Translations under genes and position numbers: made by a program | Assembly (NCBI RefSeq): GCF_016100975.1 | Contig: NZ_JACFRN010000001.1 | Span: forward strand, 496,001 to 560,000 | Length of the DNA stretch: 64,000 nt | Direction: 5' to 3' | Source: Lactobacillus sp. W8174 | GTDB taxonomy: Bacteria; Bacillota; Bacilli; Lactobacillales; Lactobacillaceae | Shown here: piece by piece, positions 7,713 to 17,711 of the stretch | How the letters are laid out: the number at the start of each line of letters is the position of its first letter | How positions within the stretch are numbered: position 1 is the stretch's first letter | Notes under the pieces: model-generated | The model's database searches: none | What the model saw: the letters and a program-made list of their open reading frames with translations, nothing else | What the model was told of the DNA's origin: nothing

Positions 7713-8979
7713 TTTTTGTCTCCATTTGTAAAATATTACCAACTAAATAAAAAGATCCTGTCACTAGCAGTATATCATTTGTCTGACTCTTCTGCTTTAA
7801 ATTCTCATAAGCTGCCTGCCAATCAGACATATATTGGTATTTTTCCTGAATCCATTTGGGAAAGTCTTTTTTCTTAGCTGCACGAGGGTAATCTATTGTA
7901 GTTAAGTAGACTTCATCAGTAGCTTGGAGCAGGTCAAACACCTGTTCGATATCCTTATCTTTCATCATCATGATTAAAACTCTAACTTGGCCTTGCCTTT
8001 TCTTTTGTTCACAATGAGCATAATTAAGCAGGTTTTGCACAGCTTGAATATTATGTGCGCCGTCAAGAACTATCAAGGGATTGTTTTGCAGTACTTGATA
8101 GCGACCAGGCACAACAGTCCGATTAATTGCGTCACTAATATTATTTTGAGATAGTGGAAGACCTAACATGCTGAAGGCCTCAACTGCAATGCCTACATCG
8201 TAACCTTCAACAATAGGCCTAGGTAAAAAAGAAAGTTTTTGGGTTTGAATTTTCAAAGTTAAGTTTTCATTTTGGCTAATTTTAAAATCCTTTCCCAGTT
8301 GTTTAAGCGGTGCACTTTCTTCTTGGGCTTTTTTCTGAATAATGGACAGCACCTCTTTAGGAACATTGCCGATAATCACAGGACGGTTTTTCTTGATCAC
8401 CCCACTTTTTTCACGCGCAATATCCTGAAGTGTGGGTCCTATAATTTGTTCATGATCTAATCCAATTGTGGTAATTACACTGACTTCAGGTGTAATCACG
8501 TTTGTCTTGTCATGCTCGCCACCTATGCCAACTTCTATGACAGCATAGTCACATTTTTTTCTTGCAAAATAGAGAAAGGCCATTACCACTTCGTACTCAA
8601 AAGTTACTAAAGAAAAAGCCAGATTTTCTCTACGAATTTTTGCCAAAGCTGATTCTATGGCATTAGCTGTCTTTACTAAATCTGCGTCACTAATATTTTG
8701 CCCATTTAACTGAATACGTTCGTTAAATTCAAACACATATGGCGAAACAAAAAGGCCAGTCTTCTGACCGGCCTTTTGCAGCAAACTACTTAAATAATAG
8801 GAAGTAGACCCTTTACCATTAGTGCCCGTAACGTGAACTGTTTTAACTTTATCTTGCGGATTATCCAAAAAAGTCAGCACTTTTTTTATATAAGATAGAT
8901 CTGCTTTTTCGTGTAATTTGGGAAGTGAATATAAATAATTAATCACATCTTGAGCTTTAGTAAAAGTCACATTATTCAC
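7693..8979 (-). CDS. folC: Folylpolyglutamate synthase/dihydrofolate synthase
   Basis: Mur-ligase-family enzyme that adds glutamate to folates (and, where the pathway exists, to dihydropteroate); 428 residues, normal length. The ATP loop TGTNGKGST is at 51-59, the second nucleotide/magnesium region [11 protein letters not shown] near 151-161 and the C-terminal domain signature VLDGAHNIQ near 308. Start is GTG at 8979, overlapping the valS stop by 8 bp, with an AAGAAGAG ribosome-binding site. The HxGG variant (GEHD rather than the common GRLD) is seen in lactobacilli. Part of the valS-folC-HAD-radC run. Confidence 0.96.
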   Translation of the reverse strand: MNNVTFTKAQDVINYLYSLPKLHEKADLSYIKKVLTFLDNPQDKVKTVHVTGTNGKGSTSYYLSSLLQKAGQKTGLFVSPYVFEFNERIQLNGQNISDADLVKTANAIESALAKIRRENLAFSLVTFEYEVVMAFLYFARKKCDYAVIEVGIGGEHDKTNVITPEVSVITTIGLDHEQIIGPTLQDIAREKSGVIKKNRPVIIGNVPKEVLSIIQKKAQEESAPLKQLGKDFKISQNENLTLKIQTQKLSFLPRPIVEGYDVGIAVEAFSMLGLPLSQNNISDAINRTVVPGRYQVLQNNPLIVLDGAHNIQAVQNLLNYAHCEQKKRQGQVRVLIMMMKDKDIEQVFDLLQATDEVYLTTIDYPRAAKKKDFPKWIQEKYQYMSDWQAAYENLKQKSQTNDILLVTGSFYLVGNILQMETKNAGSWY

Positions 8980-11611
8980 TCTTCTTTAATTCTTGAATTC
9001 TTTCCTGAACGCTTTGAAGTTGGTTTTCATAATCAGCCTTTTTAGCTTTTTCCTTATTGATTACCGCCTCTGGTGCGTGAGCTACAAAGCCCTGATTATT
9101 CAGTTTTTTGGTTGAGCGTTCAACTTCAGCTTGGAGATCTTTCTCCTCTTTTGTCATGCGCTTGATTTCATCATCAATATTAACTAAATCGGCTAGTGGA
9201 ACAAAAATTTGTGCTCCTGCAATCACAGCAGTTTTAGCTAATTTCGGTGCTGTAACATCAGTTGCAATGGTCAAATTCTTTGGGTGCAAGAAATTCTTGA
9301 CGTATTCTTCATTTTCGCTCAAAATTCGTTCGTTATTGCTATCTTCCAGTTGAATCATAATGTCAATCGGTGAAGAAAGTGGCGCATTAACTTCCATTCG
9401 AATATTACGTACAGCTTTAATAATTTCAATCAAGAAAGCCATATCGCGCCTTGCTTGGTCATTAACAAATTCAGCATGAGATGTTGGGTATTTCGCAACC
9501 ATGATAGATTTACCTTCATGAGGCATCGACAACCACAGCTTTTCAGTCACAAATGGCATAATTGGATGAAGCAAACGTAAAATTTGATCAAGAATCCAAA
9601 TTAAATTGTCTTGCTTTCTAGTCTTCAGTTCTGTATCCGAACCATTGAGAGCAACTTTGGCCATTTCGATATACCAATCGCAGAAATCATTCCAGATAAA
9701 GTTATAAAGTTCGCGCCCAGCTTCACCAAATTGATAATCATCAAATAAACGAATTACTTCGCTTACAGTATGATTTAAGCGGTCAAAAATCCAGCTGTCT
9801 GACAAATCAAACTTGCTAGTATCAGGCATATGAGCTGCTTGTGCATCTTCTGGTAAATTCATAATCACAAATCTGGCAGCATTCCAAATCTTATTAATGA
9901 AGTTCCATGCAGATGCCAATTGCTTAGGATTATAACGTGTATCTTGTCCCGGCGCTGTCCCATTGAGCAAGAACCAGCGTAAAGCATCTGCACCATATTG
10001 ATCAATAACGTCCATTGGATCAACACCGTTACCCAGAGATTTACTCATCTTGCGACCTTGTTCATCACGAATCAAGCCGTGAAGAACAACATCATTAAAT
10101 GGTCTCTTGTGGGTAAAATGCAGACTCTGGAAAATCATCCGTGAAACCCAGAAAAAGATAATATCATAACCGGTAACTAAGGCATTGGTTGGGAAGTAGC
10201 GTTTGAAATCAGCAGAATCTTCATCAGGCCAGCCTAATGTTGAAAAAGGCCATAAAGCACTTGAAAACCAGGTGTCTAGAACATCTGGGTCCTGTTTCCA
10301 GTTTTCAATGTCTTTTGGTGCTTCTTCGCCAACATACATCTCGCCAGTCTTCTTGTTATACCAAGCTGGAATCCTGTGCCCCCACCATAGTTGACGTGAA
10401 ATTACCCAGTCATGAACATCTTCCATCCAGTGATCTAAAGTTTGTTCAAATCTCTTTGGTACAAAATTGACTTTGCCTGCAGTTTTTTGGTTTTCTAAAA
10501 CTTTATCTGCCAAAGGTTTCATCTTAACAAACCATTGAGTTGACAGGCGCGGTTCAACTTGAACACCAGAACGTTCAGAGTGTCCAACTGAGTGCACAAT
10601 CGGCTTAACTTTAATTAAGTAGCCTTGCTCCTTTAAATCTTTAACCAATGCTTCACGGCAGGCAAAACGGTCCATGCCTTCATACTTACCAGCATTTTCG
10701 TTCATAGTGCCGTCGTCATTCATTACATTGATCCGCTTTAAATTATGACGATTACCGACCAAGAAGTCATTAGGATCGTGAGCCGGAGTAATTTTTACCA
10801 AACCAGTACCAAATTCTGGATCAACGTGTTGATCCTCAATAATCGGAATATGACGTCCAACTATTGGCAAAATTAGTTCTTTGCCCACAATATCCTTGTA
10901 GCGTTCATCCCCAGGAGCCACAGCAACGGCAGTATCACCGAACATAGTCTCAGGACGAGTAGTAGCAATCTCAACAAAACCGGAACCATCAGCAAAAGGA
11001 TATTTAATATGATAAAAAGCACCCTTATCGTCTTGGTGAACAACTTCAATATCACTTAAAGCCGTTTGCAGCTCTGGATCCCAGTTAATAATATATTCAC
11101 CACGGTAAATTAAGCCTTCATTATATAATTGTACAAAAACGCGACGAACTGCTTTAGATAAGCCTTTATCCAACGTGAATCTCTCTCTGGAATAGTCCAG
11201 AGACAGACCTAATTTTGCCCACTGACTCTTGATAATAGCAGCGTATTCATCTTTCCAGTCCCAAACTTGCTTAACAAAAGCTTCACGACCCATTTCATGT
11301 CGGTCTTTGCCTTGTTTGCGTAATTTGGCTTCAACTTTAGCTTGCGTGGCTATTCCTGCATGATCCATCCCTGGAAGATACAAAGTATCGTAACCCTGCA
11401 TTCTTTTAAGTCGAATTAACGTATCTTGAATTGCAGTATCCCAAGCATGTCCTAAGTGAAGTTTGCCCGTAACATTTGGTGGCGGAATAACAATAGAATA
11501 TGGGTGTGCTTTTTTATCCCCGGATGGCTTAAATAAGTCTTGATCAAGCCATTTTTGATATCTGCCTTGTTCAACCTCTTTGGGGTCATATTTTGGTGCT
11601 AAATCTGTCAT
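8972..11611 (-). CDS. valS: Valine--tRNA ligase
   Basis: Class Ia aminoacyl-tRNA synthetase charging tRNA-Val; 879 residues, the usual size. Class I signature [13 protein letters not shown] is at 43-55 (HLGH box 52-55), the editing domain contains [13 protein letters not shown] at about 218-230, and the catalytic KMSKS is at 521-525. The C-terminal coiled-coil arm (about 810-879) characteristic of ValRS is present. The ATG at 11611 has GGGAGGAG upstream. Expression is controlled by the T-box leader immediately upstream; the downstream folC gene overlaps by 8 bp and so shares that control. Confidence 0.98.
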   Translation of the reverse strand: MTDLAPKYDPKEVEQGRYQKWLDQDLFKPSGDKKAHPYSIVIPPPNVTGKLHLGHAWDTAIQDTLIRLKRMQGYDTLYLPGMDHAGIATQAKVEAKLRKQGKDRHEMGREAFVKQVWDWKDEYAAIIKSQWAKLGLSLDYSRERFTLDKGLSKAVRRVFVQLYNEGLIYRGEYIINWDPELQTALSDIEVVHQDDKGAFYHIKYPFADGSGFVEIATTRPETMFGDTAVAVAPGDERYKDIVGKELILPIVGRHIPIIEDQHVDPEFGTGLVKITPAHDPNDFLVGNRHNLKRINVMNDDGTMNENAGKYEGMDRFACREALVKDLKEQGYLIKVKPIVHSVGHSERSGVQVEPRLSTQWFVKMKPLADKVLENQKTAGKVNFVPKRFEQTLDHWMEDVHDWVISRQLWWGHRIPAWYNKKTGEMYVGEEAPKDIENWKQDPDVLDTWFSSALWPFSTLGWPDEDSADFKRYFPTNALVTGYDIIFFWVSRMIFQSLHFTHKRPFNDVVLHGLIRDEQGRKMSKSLGNGVDPMDVIDQYGADALRWFLLNGTAPGQDTRYNPKQLASAWNFINKIWNAARFVIMNLPEDAQAAHMPDTSKFDLSDSWIFDRLNHTVSEVIRLFDDYQFGEAGRELYNFIWNDFCDWYIEMAKVALNGSDTELKTRKQDNLIWILDQILRLLHPIMPFVTEKLWLSMPHEGKSIMVAKYPTSHAEFVNDQARRDMAFLIEIIKAVRNIRMEVNAPLSSPIDIMIQLEDSNNERILSENEEYVKNFLHPKNLTIATDVTAPKLAKTAVIAGAQIFVPLADLVNIDDEIKRMTKEEKDLQAEVERSTKKLNNQGFVAHAPEAVINKEKAKKADYENQLQSVQERIQELKKSE

Positions 11612-11621
11612 AATTCTCCTC

Positions 11622-11860
11622 CCAATAAAAAAGTCCTAGACAAAATGTCTAGGACGATATAATTAACCGCGGTACCACCTAAGGTTAAACAGAATAAATT
11701 CTGCTTCTCTTAAAAATGATAACGGCATATTTGCCGGATTAGCTTACTCTCAGTTCAGCCAACCAGTCCAATCGAGCTACCAATTAACCTTCATTCGGCT
11801 TTTCACCATCAACGAGCCTTTCTCTATCTATAAGGTTAATACCTCTCAATTATTGCTTTG
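11622..11860 (-). promoter_or_regulatory. T-box riboswitch leader of valS
   Basis: The leader carries the invariant T-box antiterminator core GGTGGTACCGCGGTT (minus strand, 11679-11665). It is followed by a competing intrinsic terminator: a 10-bp stem 11655-11646 with 11642-11633, then a T-run. Stem I can be folded from ATTAACCTT/AAGGTTAAT enclosing GGCT...AGCC and the GATGGTG apical element. Below it, the pairing GAG/CTC leaves an internal loop containing GTA at 11780-11778, a plausible Val specifier codon. T-box RNAs bind the cognate uncharged tRNA and open the terminator. The class is certain; the specifier assignment is my own folding by hand. Confidence 0.93.
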
Positions 11861-11865
11861 GGCGT

Positions 11866-11871
11866 ATTATA
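11866..11871 (-). promoter_or_regulatory. Likely -10 of the valS T-box transcript
   Basis: A perfect TATAAT on the minus strand, a few bases upstream of the T-box leader and just after the thiI stop. The best -35 (TTCACT, 16 bp upstream) lies inside the last codons of thiI and is weak. Confidence 0.6.
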
Positions 11872-11880
11872 ACATACTTT

Positions 11881-13098
11881 TTAAAGTAGTGAAGCATCTT
11901 CTTCTGCTTTATCAGCTAAAAACTTATCATTTGGGTAAATTGCAGTTACTTGTATGCCCGCCAGAGCACGTTCAATTAAGCAATCGACATCCAGGCGATT
12001 TTCAAATTCACGTGCTTTTTCAATTTTTGGTTTTGTTTTTGGACGAGGAGGTGCGAAAATTGTACAACAATCTTCAAATGGCTGAATTGACAAGTCAAAT
12101 GTGCCAATCTTTTCTGCTAAATTGATGATTTCGGTTTTATCCATTGTAGCAACTGGTCTGACGACCGGTGTAGTGGTTACATCGTTAATTGCTGCCATTG
12201 ACTCTAAAGTTTGTGAAGCGACTTGCCCAACAGACTCACCATTAAAAATAGCCAATCCTCTTCTTTTAGCCCTGATTTTGTCAGCTAGCTGCAACATAAA
12301 TCTTCTCTGCACAGTCATCAAATAGCCTTCGGGAATTTTTTCCTTAATGGTTTCCTGAATTTCTGCAAACGGTACTGCAATGAAATTAATTTTACCAGCA
12401 TAATTAGCCAAAATACCGGTTAATTCTTTAGCTTTATTCAAAGCTTTTTCGGTAGTATATGGCGGACTGTAAAAATGCACCATATCAATATCGACACCAC
12501 GTTTTAAGGCCAGATAGGAAGCCACTGGCGAATCAATGCCTCCTGATAGCATCATGACAGCTCGACCACCAGTACCAACTGGCATTCCCCCAGCGCCATG
12601 AAGCAGCTGGTTAGAAATGTAAACTGCATCTTTACGCACTTCAATTCTGAGTACAATGTCAGGATGTTTCATTTCTACCTTTAAATCATCCATGTGTGAA
12701 AAAAGGTAGTCACCCACCATTTTATTCAATTCATTAGTATCATATAAAAACTGGTGGTCACTGCGCTTAGTGTTAACTTTGAAAGTCATTCCTTTTTTAA
12801 AAGTTTCCTTCATTAAGGCAAGTGCAGTTTTTTCAATTTCTGCCAGCGTTTTTTCTACTTTAATTGTTGGTGAATAAGTTTGGATGCCAAAAACTTTTTT
12901 TAACCGTTGGTCGACTTCTTCAAAAGGAGCATCGTTTAAAACAATATGCATCCGATCATGGCGTGGGTGAATTTCAACTTGTGGAAATTCACGCAGCACT
13001 TTAGTAACGTTACCGGCTAAGCGACCGATAAAATCTTTCCGGTTCTTTCCTTTTGTTGAAAGCTCACCGTAACGCACCATTATTTCAGTATATTTCAT
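11881..13098 (-). CDS. thiI: tRNA 4-thiouridine synthase ThiI
   Basis: ATP-dependent sulfurtransferase that makes s4U8 in tRNA and can feed sulfur to thiazole synthesis. 405 residues: ferredoxin-like and THUMP domains (about 1-165), then the PP-loop pyrophosphatase domain with SGGIDSPVA at 185-193. The length ends before any rhodanese domain, as in most Firmicutes enzymes, which therefore take persulfide from a partner cysteine desulfurase. That partner is encoded immediately upstream, 5 bp away, and the thiI ribosome-binding site AGGAGAA overlaps its stop codon. Confidence 0.97.
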   Translation of the reverse strand: MKYTEIMVRYGELSTKGKNRKDFIGRLAGNVTKVLREFPQVEIHPRHDRMHIVLNDAPFEEVDQRLKKVFGIQTYSPTIKVEKTLAEIEKTALALMKETFKKGMTFKVNTKRSDHQFLYDTNELNKMVGDYLFSHMDDLKVEMKHPDIVLRIEVRKDAVYISNQLLHGAGGMPVGTGGRAVMMLSGGIDSPVASYLALKRGVDIDMVHFYSPPYTTEKALNKAKELTGILANYAGKINFIAVPFAEIQETIKEKIPEGYLMTVQRRFMLQLADKIRAKRRGLAIFNGESVGQVASQTLESMAAINDVTTTPVVRPVATMDKTEIINLAEKIGTFDLSIQPFEDCCTIFAPPRPKTKPKIEKAREFENRLDVDCLIERALAGIQVTAIYPNDKFLADKAEEDASLL

Positions 13099-13103
13099 AA
13101 AAT

Positions 13104-14261
13104 CTATTCTCCTAAATGATTAATTGGGGCAAAGTGACGGTAAATTTTGTCAAAAACTTTGATAAACTCATCGGCTTCCGCAAGAGTATTGGATTCATCA
13201 AAACTGAGACGAATTGCACTGGTGGCAATTTTATCATCAACATGCATTGCTACTAACGTGCTGGCTTGATCAACTTTAGTTGAAGAACAGGCCGAAGTAG
13301 TGGAAGTGTAGATGTCATATTCTTCAAGTGTGTGAACTAAAGTTTCTCCCCTGATACCTTCAAGTGCAAAACATAAAATATGGGGCGCAAAATTGTCATT
13401 GACAGGAGAAAATATAGTAATGCCAGGCTTGCCCTGCAAATAATTTACTATTTTTTCTTTAATAGCAGCCTCTCTTGCAGCCTTTTCCTGCTCATTTTCT
13501 AAAAGTAAACGTACAGCCTTAGCCATTCCTGCTATCGCTGGCAAATTTTCTGTGCCAGATCTAAGACCTTTTTCCTGTCCACCACCATCATGCAAAGGAT
13601 CCAGCATTTTGCCCTCTTTTTTATAAAGAACACCGGTACCTCGTGGTGCGTGAAATTTATGGGCGGAAAGGCTGGAGAAATCAACTCGAGGAGTAAAAAC
13701 TCGTGACCAAATATTTTTACCCAGTGCCTGGACATTATCAACGTGAAAACTTACAGTTGGATAGTTAGACAATAGATCACTGATTTCATCAATCGGCTGA
13801 ATTGAACCAATCTCATTATTGACACCCATTATTGAAACTAATGTGGTGTCAGAATCAAGAGCGTTGCGCAAATCATTGACATTGACACGCCCTTCTTTAT
13901 CAACTGGCAAGTGAGTTACGCGAAAGCCGATGTATTCCAGCGCATTAAATGCATTAGCCACAGAAGCGTGTTCAACACTCGATGTAATGAGATGCTTGCC
14001 AAATTGCCGTTTTTGAAATGCTGTGCCTTTTATAGCCCAATTGTTTGATTCTGTACCGCCGGAAGTAAAGAAAATTTCATCCTGCTTTGTTCCCAAAAGA
14101 TTAGCAATCTGTTTACGCGAGCTTTCCAAAAGTTGATAAGCACGGTCTCCCAGTTTATGTAAACTAGATGGATTACCCCAAATAGTTTGTGCTACTTTAT
14201 CATAAGTCGCTAAAACAGCAGGATCAATTTTGGTCGTGGCGCTGTTATCAAAGTAAATCAC
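13104..14261 (-). CDS. Cysteine desulfurase (NifS/IscS-like), ThiI partner
   Basis: PLP enzyme that converts cysteine to alanine and a protein persulfide; 385 residues from the chosen start. Cofactor lysine is K202 in [10 protein letters not shown], the PLP-contacting HVDNVQ is near 173-178, and the persulfide cysteine is C325 in SACSS. The start is taken as GTG at 14261 ([10 protein letters not shown], the canonical family start) with GGAGGA 8 bases upstream; the longer frame to 14282 reads through that ribosome-binding site. Pairing with thiI points to sulfur donation for s4U rather than general Fe-S assembly (this class is often called NifZ or IscS2). Confidence 0.94.
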   Translation of the reverse strand: MIYFDNSATTKIDPAVLATYDKVAQTIWGNPSSLHKLGDRAYQLLESSRKQIANLLGTKQDEIFFTSGGTESNNWAIKGTAFQKRQFGKHLITSSVEHASVANAFNALEYIGFRVTHLPVDKEGRVNVNDLRNALDSDTTLVSIMGVNNEIGSIQPIDEISDLLSNYPTVSFHVDNVQALGKNIWSRVFTPRVDFSSLSAHKFHAPRGTGVLYKKEGKMLDPLHDGGGQEKGLRSGTENLPAIAGMAKAVRLLLENEQEKAAREAAIKEKIVNYLQGKPGITIFSPVNDNFAPHILCFALEGIRGETLVHTLEEYDIYTSTTSACSSTKVDQASTLVAMHVDDKIATSAIRLSFDESNTLAEADEFIKVFDKIYRHFAPINHLGE

Positions 14262-14307
14262 GGAATTTCTCCTCCAATACACTACAAGGTCAGCTATTAA
14301 CTTATAA

Positions 14308-14336
14308 ATTGTAACTTAAAATAAACTCAGCTTCAA
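14308..14336 (-). promoter_or_regulatory. Promoter of the cysteine desulfurase-thiI operon
   Basis: Minus-strand TTGAAG (14336-14331) and TACAAT (14313-14308) are separated by exactly 17 bp. They lie downstream of the ezrA terminator and 46 bp ahead of the GTG start. Confidence 0.7.
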
Positions 14337-14354
14337 TTATTTATTCATTAGCAA

Positions 14355-14390
14355 TAAAAAAGCCTTAAAATCATTTACAAATTTTAAAGC
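14355..14390 (-). terminator. Intrinsic terminator of ezrA
   Basis: The minus strand has a stem GCTTTAAAAT (14390-14381) with ATTTTAAGGC (14371-14362), a 9-base loop and a following TTTTTTATT run. It lies 30 bp past the ezrA stop. Confidence 0.82.
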
Positions 14391-14420
14391 TGAAATCTTT
14401 CAACAAAAAGTTAGCAGTAT

Positions 14421-16139
14421 TTATTCATTGTTTTTCTTATCAGAATAATATAAATTTTCTAAACGCTGATACGAACCCGGTTCCACTTTTTCAATAGCAG
14501 TTGCAATGGTATCAAGAGCATCCTTATAATTATAATCTTGCTCATAAAGATCCATTGCTTTTTTCTGAGCATTTTGTATTGAACCATTGTCAGAATATTT
14601 GTTTGAATACTGCAAGGTTAGTTGAACTAAATCTGCAGAATTAATGATATCATCTGCTTCTCTTTTTAATCTTTCAACGTCATCAGAAATTTGGATTAAT
14701 TCCTGAGAAATTTTTTCCATATTCAGACGAACTTGACCCAATTCTTTTGTTACATGGCCGATTTCATTAACAACTAACGTATACATTTGAACAAAAGCAT
14801 CTGGATTACCCGGCAAATTTTTACGTTCTAACCGCCGGTAAACTAAAGACACTTCTTGTTTAAACCGATTGATTGAATCATTAGCGACATTTTCTGAATC
14901 ATAAAGACCATCGACGTCTTGCGACATTGTCTTTTGCTGGTTGCTAATTTCACGTAGACGGTCGAGCATACTTAGCCATGATGCTTTAATTTGTGAATAA
15001 ACGCCCTTGCCATCAGCAACATTCTGCGTGTCAACTGTATATTGCCGCTCCATGTCGTTGACTTCCTGCTCTAGTTGCCTACTGGTAGCAAGCTCATTAT
15101 GCGTAAGCTCGTAACTCTCATCAATATGACGCAATTTAGCCACCAAGTTTTTGGACTCAACCTGTTCATGAGCAAGCAGTCTTTGGATTTTGTCCTGATT
15201 TTCTTCTACAAAAGGTCTTGCCTTATATTCATTAGCCAAAGTATCGTAAAGAGTAGCAATCTCTTTTTTAATTTTTGCGATTTCTGTGTTCAAATCAGAT
15301 ACTTTTAATTCCGTCAATAATTTGCCTGCATCGGCCACTTGACCGCGAATTTTTTTAATCTCGGCTAAAACGTCAACTTGAGTTATATAATATTTTGAAG
15401 ACATCATCTTTTTATAACTATTAGAAAGTTCATCCAGTTGGTCTTTAAAAACAGTATCAATTTGGTGACGCCCATTTCTAACTTCAGGTAAAACTGAACT
15501 GATATTCGTCAAAGCTACTTTAATCTTTGACAAAATGCGTTTTGCTTCAACCTGGTCTCCTTGAGCAGTCAGACTCTTAGCTTCAGAAAAGTCAGTTTCC
15601 ATATTAGTCAAATCAGTTTCAATTTTATCAAGTGCAGTGCCATATTCGTACGAATTGGCCAAAACACCCTTACGCAATTCTTTAAACTGACTGAATAAGT
15701 CATTATACTGTCTTTGGTTTTCACGGTTGGATTCAAGCAATTCAGTAAAAACTTCCTTTGTGTTTTTAGCGTCTTTATAGGTTGAACCCATGATTTTCTG
15801 AGCCTGTTTGATATTTTGGTGGGCTTTGAATAGCTGATAGTGTGAGGTTTGGTCAGCAGCTTGTTCAAGAAAATTCTGTACAGCAGGAATTTTTTTAGTT
15901 GATGCCTGCTCATAGCTTTTACGCCAAGTAGTCAGTGTGGTCAGACTCTCACCAGCTAAATCCATTTTATCCAGATTAATAATATCTGTTTCTAAATGCA
16001 TTTTATCAATTTTAGTAATCAAATCGTCCAATTCAAGAATCTGCCTTAATTGGCGTCGATTGACTATGATCATAAGTGCTATAATTATAATAATGATTAA
16101 AATTGCAATGATTACAACTATGGATTGAGTCGGTGACAT
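14421..16139 (-). CDS. ezrA: Septation ring formation regulator EzrA
   Basis: Membrane-anchored spectrin-like protein that limits FtsZ ring assembly and links the divisome to PBPs; 572 residues, full length. One N-terminal transmembrane helix at about 5-27 is followed by an almost unbroken run of helical spectrin-type segments rich in Q, E, K and L. The C-terminal motif with YSNKYSDN (near 530) and 'EQDYNYKDAL' fits the conserved QxxNR-patch region. A TGG-TATAAT extended -10 (minus strand, 16171-16163) lies 24 bp upstream of the ATG. It is the first of the minus-strand genes and is divergent from rpsD. Confidence 0.95.
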   Translation of the reverse strand: MSPTQSIVVIIAILIIIIIIALMIIVNRRQLRQILELDDLITKIDKMHLETDIINLDKMDLAGESLTTLTTWRKSYEQASTKKIPAVQNFLEQAADQTSHYQLFKAHQNIKQAQKIMGSTYKDAKNTKEVFTELLESNRENQRQYNDLFSQFKELRKGVLANSYEYGTALDKIETDLTNMETDFSEAKSLTAQGDQVEAKRILSKIKVALTNISSVLPEVRNGRHQIDTVFKDQLDELSNSYKKMMSSKYYITQVDVLAEIKKIRGQVADAGKLLTELKVSDLNTEIAKIKKEIATLYDTLANEYKARPFVEENQDKIQRLLAHEQVESKNLVAKLRHIDESYELTHNELATSRQLEQEVNDMERQYTVDTQNVADGKGVYSQIKASWLSMLDRLREISNQQKTMSQDVDGLYDSENVANDSINRFKQEVSLVYRRLERKNLPGNPDAFVQMYTLVVNEIGHVTKELGQVRLNMEKISQELIQISDDVERLKREADDIINSADLVQLTLQYSNKYSDNGSIQNAQKKAMDLYEQDYNYKDALDTIATAIEKVEPGSYQRLENLYYSDKKNNE

Positions 16140-16162
16140 ATTTTTCCTCCAAAACTACTCCA

Positions 16163-16171
16163 ATTATACCA
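16163..16171 (-). promoter_or_regulatory. Extended -10 promoter of ezrA
   Basis: The minus strand reads TGGTATAAT, an extended -10, 24 bp before the ezrA ATG. No good -35 is present. Confidence 0.55.
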
Positions 16172-16351
16172 AACTTCTACATTATTGTGGGCAAGAGTTT
16201 TTCGAACTAGTTCATTTCATTATTTTATAAGAATTGATATGTAGTATTGATAAATGCTATTTTACTTTTAAACAAATATTGACTTTTATATGTCTTTATA
16301 AACCAAATTTTCTTTTTCTTCCTATAATAATTAAAGCAATCAATGTTTTCC

Positions 16352-16380
16352 TTGCTTTAATAAGTCAATACAACTATAAT
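16352..16380 (+). promoter_or_regulatory. Promoter of rpsD
   Basis: TTGCTT (16352-16357) and a perfect TATAAT (16375-16380) are 17 bp apart, giving a leader of about 175 nt before the rpsD ATG. The remainder of the ezrA-rpsD gap (about 16175-16345) is AT-rich and holds nothing else I can identify. Confidence 0.75.
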
Positions 16381-16386
16381 ATAGAA

Positions 16387-16548
16387 CGTGTAAAATATTT
16401 GCAGCTATAAGTGGCAAGAACGTCAACATCTTAATACGTTTTAGTGAACGAGTAACCGACGCTGCAATAGGCGAAAATGAAAATTAAGATACACGAATGT
16501 TAAGCTTATACGTAATTATTTTACTCCAAAAACTGTTATCAGATTTTA
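16387..16548 (+). promoter_or_regulatory. Structured 5' leader of rpsD, probable S4 autoregulatory RNA
   Basis: The leader is long for a single ribosomal-protein gene and clearly foldable. An 8-bp helix ATCTTAAT (16428-16435) with ATTAAGAT (16483-16490) closes a multi-element loop, and an outer pairing TATAAG (16406-16411) with CTTATA (16505-16510) brackets it. It is G/C-richer than the flanking DNA. In Firmicutes, S4 represses its own mRNA through a leader before rpsD. Structure is seen by inspection; identity as the S4-binding leader is inferred from position. Confidence 0.68.
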
Positions 16549-16560
16549 TTGGAGGATTTT

Positions 16561-17172
16561 ATGTCAAGATATACAGGTCCAAGTTGGAAACGTTCCAGAA
16601 GATTAGGAATCTCACTTTCAGGTACTGGCAAGGAGCTTAGCCGTCGTAACTACGCTCCTGGTCAACACGGTCCTAATTCACGTGGTCGTTTATCAGAATA
16701 CGGCGAGCAATTGCACGAAAAGCAAAAGTTACGTTGGATGTATGGTTTAAACGAGCGTCAATTTAGAACTTTGTTCAAACGTGCTGGTAAGATTCGTGAA
16801 GGTGAACACGGTACTAACTTCATGGCTTTGCTTGAATGCCGTTTAGACAGCATCGTTTACCGTTTAGGTTTTGCTACTACAAGAGAACAAGCAAGACAGT
16901 TGGTTAACCACGGTCACATTACTGTTAACGGCAAGCGTGTTGATATTCCTTCATACGAAGTCAAGGTTGGTGAAACCATTGGCCTCAAGGAAAAGTCAAA
17001 GAACTTGCAACAAGTTAAGGATGCACTGGAAGCAGTTGTATCCCGTCCATCCTTTGTTTCATTCGATGATAACAAAGTAGAAGGTTCACTTGTTCGTCTT
17101 CCAGAACGTGATGAAATGGAACCAGAAATTAACGAAGCTCTAGTTGTTGAATACTACAACAAGTTACTTTAA
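16561..17172 (+). CDS. rpsD: 30S ribosomal protein S4
   Basis: Primary 16S rRNA-binding protein and assembly initiator of the 30S subunit; 203 residues from ATG at 16561 ([16 protein letters not shown]), preceded by a GGAGG ribosome-binding site that lies inside the 12-bp longer frame. The S4 alpha-helical N-domain is followed by the S4 RNA-binding fold at about 93-155 ([28 protein letters not shown]). No zinc-binding cysteine cluster is present in the first 30 residues, so this is a C-minus S4. A strong terminator follows. Confidence 0.98.
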   Translation: MSRYTGPSWKRSRRLGISLSGTGKELSRRNYAPGQHGPNSRGRLSEYGEQLHEKQKLRWMYGLNERQFRTLFKRAGKIREGEHGTNFMALLECRLDSIVYRLGFATTREQARQLVNHGHITVNGKRVDIPSYEVKVGETIGLKEKSKNLQQVKDALEAVVSRPSFVSFDDNKVEGSLVRLPERDEMEPEINEALVVEYYNKLL

Positions 17173-17187
17173 TTTCTACATTTTCAC

Positions 17188-17219
17188 AAAACCCCTTTCC
17201 TACTTGGAGAGGGGTTTTT
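17188..17219 (+). terminator. Intrinsic terminator of rpsD
   Basis: AAAACCCCT (17188-17196) pairs with AGGGGTTTT (17210-17218), followed by T residues, 15 bp after the stop. The next gene starts 25 bp later, so read-through probably feeds yueI-rarA, since no clear promoter is visible in between. Confidence 0.88.
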
Positions 17220-17243
17220 GCTACCCGAAAGGAAATCTCATCA

Positions 17244-17711
17244 ATGACTGAAGATTTAAATACCAGAGTCTCAAATGCTGCACAAGGCATTACGCCACAG
17301 ACAAAACCGGATGAACGCAGAAGATTTTTAGGGTCTCTGCGAGAACGAGTTTTGGTTAGAATGACTAATGCTGAAGTGCAGGATCCCAAATTAACCAACC
17401 TTTTTTTACAACATTTCAAGGACTATGCCGGTTACAATATCCTGATAAACGGTAATTTACATGATAATTTTGTTAATCAGGTAGAAACTTATTGTAGCAA
17501 ATACGAAACTTCTTTTACCATTGTTAATAACGAGACAGCTAAAACGGGGCCTGATGATTCAGCAATTTTAGTGGTAGCTTCCAGTGCCATTAATAAAATG
17601 CGCATTGAAATAAGTCAAGTTTATCCACCAGAAATGCCTAAAGCCCAGCTTGCTGATCCAAATCAAAAAAAGGCTGGCTTTTGGCACCGGCTTTTCCACG
17701 GAGACAATTAA
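17244..17711 (+). CDS. yueI: DUF1694 (YueI) family protein
   Basis: 155-residue cytosolic protein of unknown function. The sequence matches the YueI/DUF1694 family: conserved RRRFLGSLRERVLVRMTNAEV (about 26-46), then LINGNLHDNFV (about 68-78) and a C-terminal SQVYPPEMPK. The family fold resembles small ligand-binding or nuclease-associated alpha/beta domains, but no activity is established. AAAGGA lies before the ATG, and rarA begins directly after the stop codon, so the two are cotranslated. Confidence 0.82.
   Translation: MTEDLNTRVSNAAQGITPQTKPDERRRFLGSLRERVLVRMTNAEVQDPKLTNLFLQHFKDYAGYNILINGNLHDNFVNQVETYCSKYETSFTIVNNETAKTGPDDSAILVVASSAINKMRIEISQVYPPEMPKAQLADPNQKKAGFWHRLFHGDN

Noticed and set aside
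13104-14261. General Fe-S cluster IscS or SufS
   Set aside because: There are no isc or suf genes nearby, and the gene is tightly coupled to thiI, so a dedicated sulfur donor is more likely.
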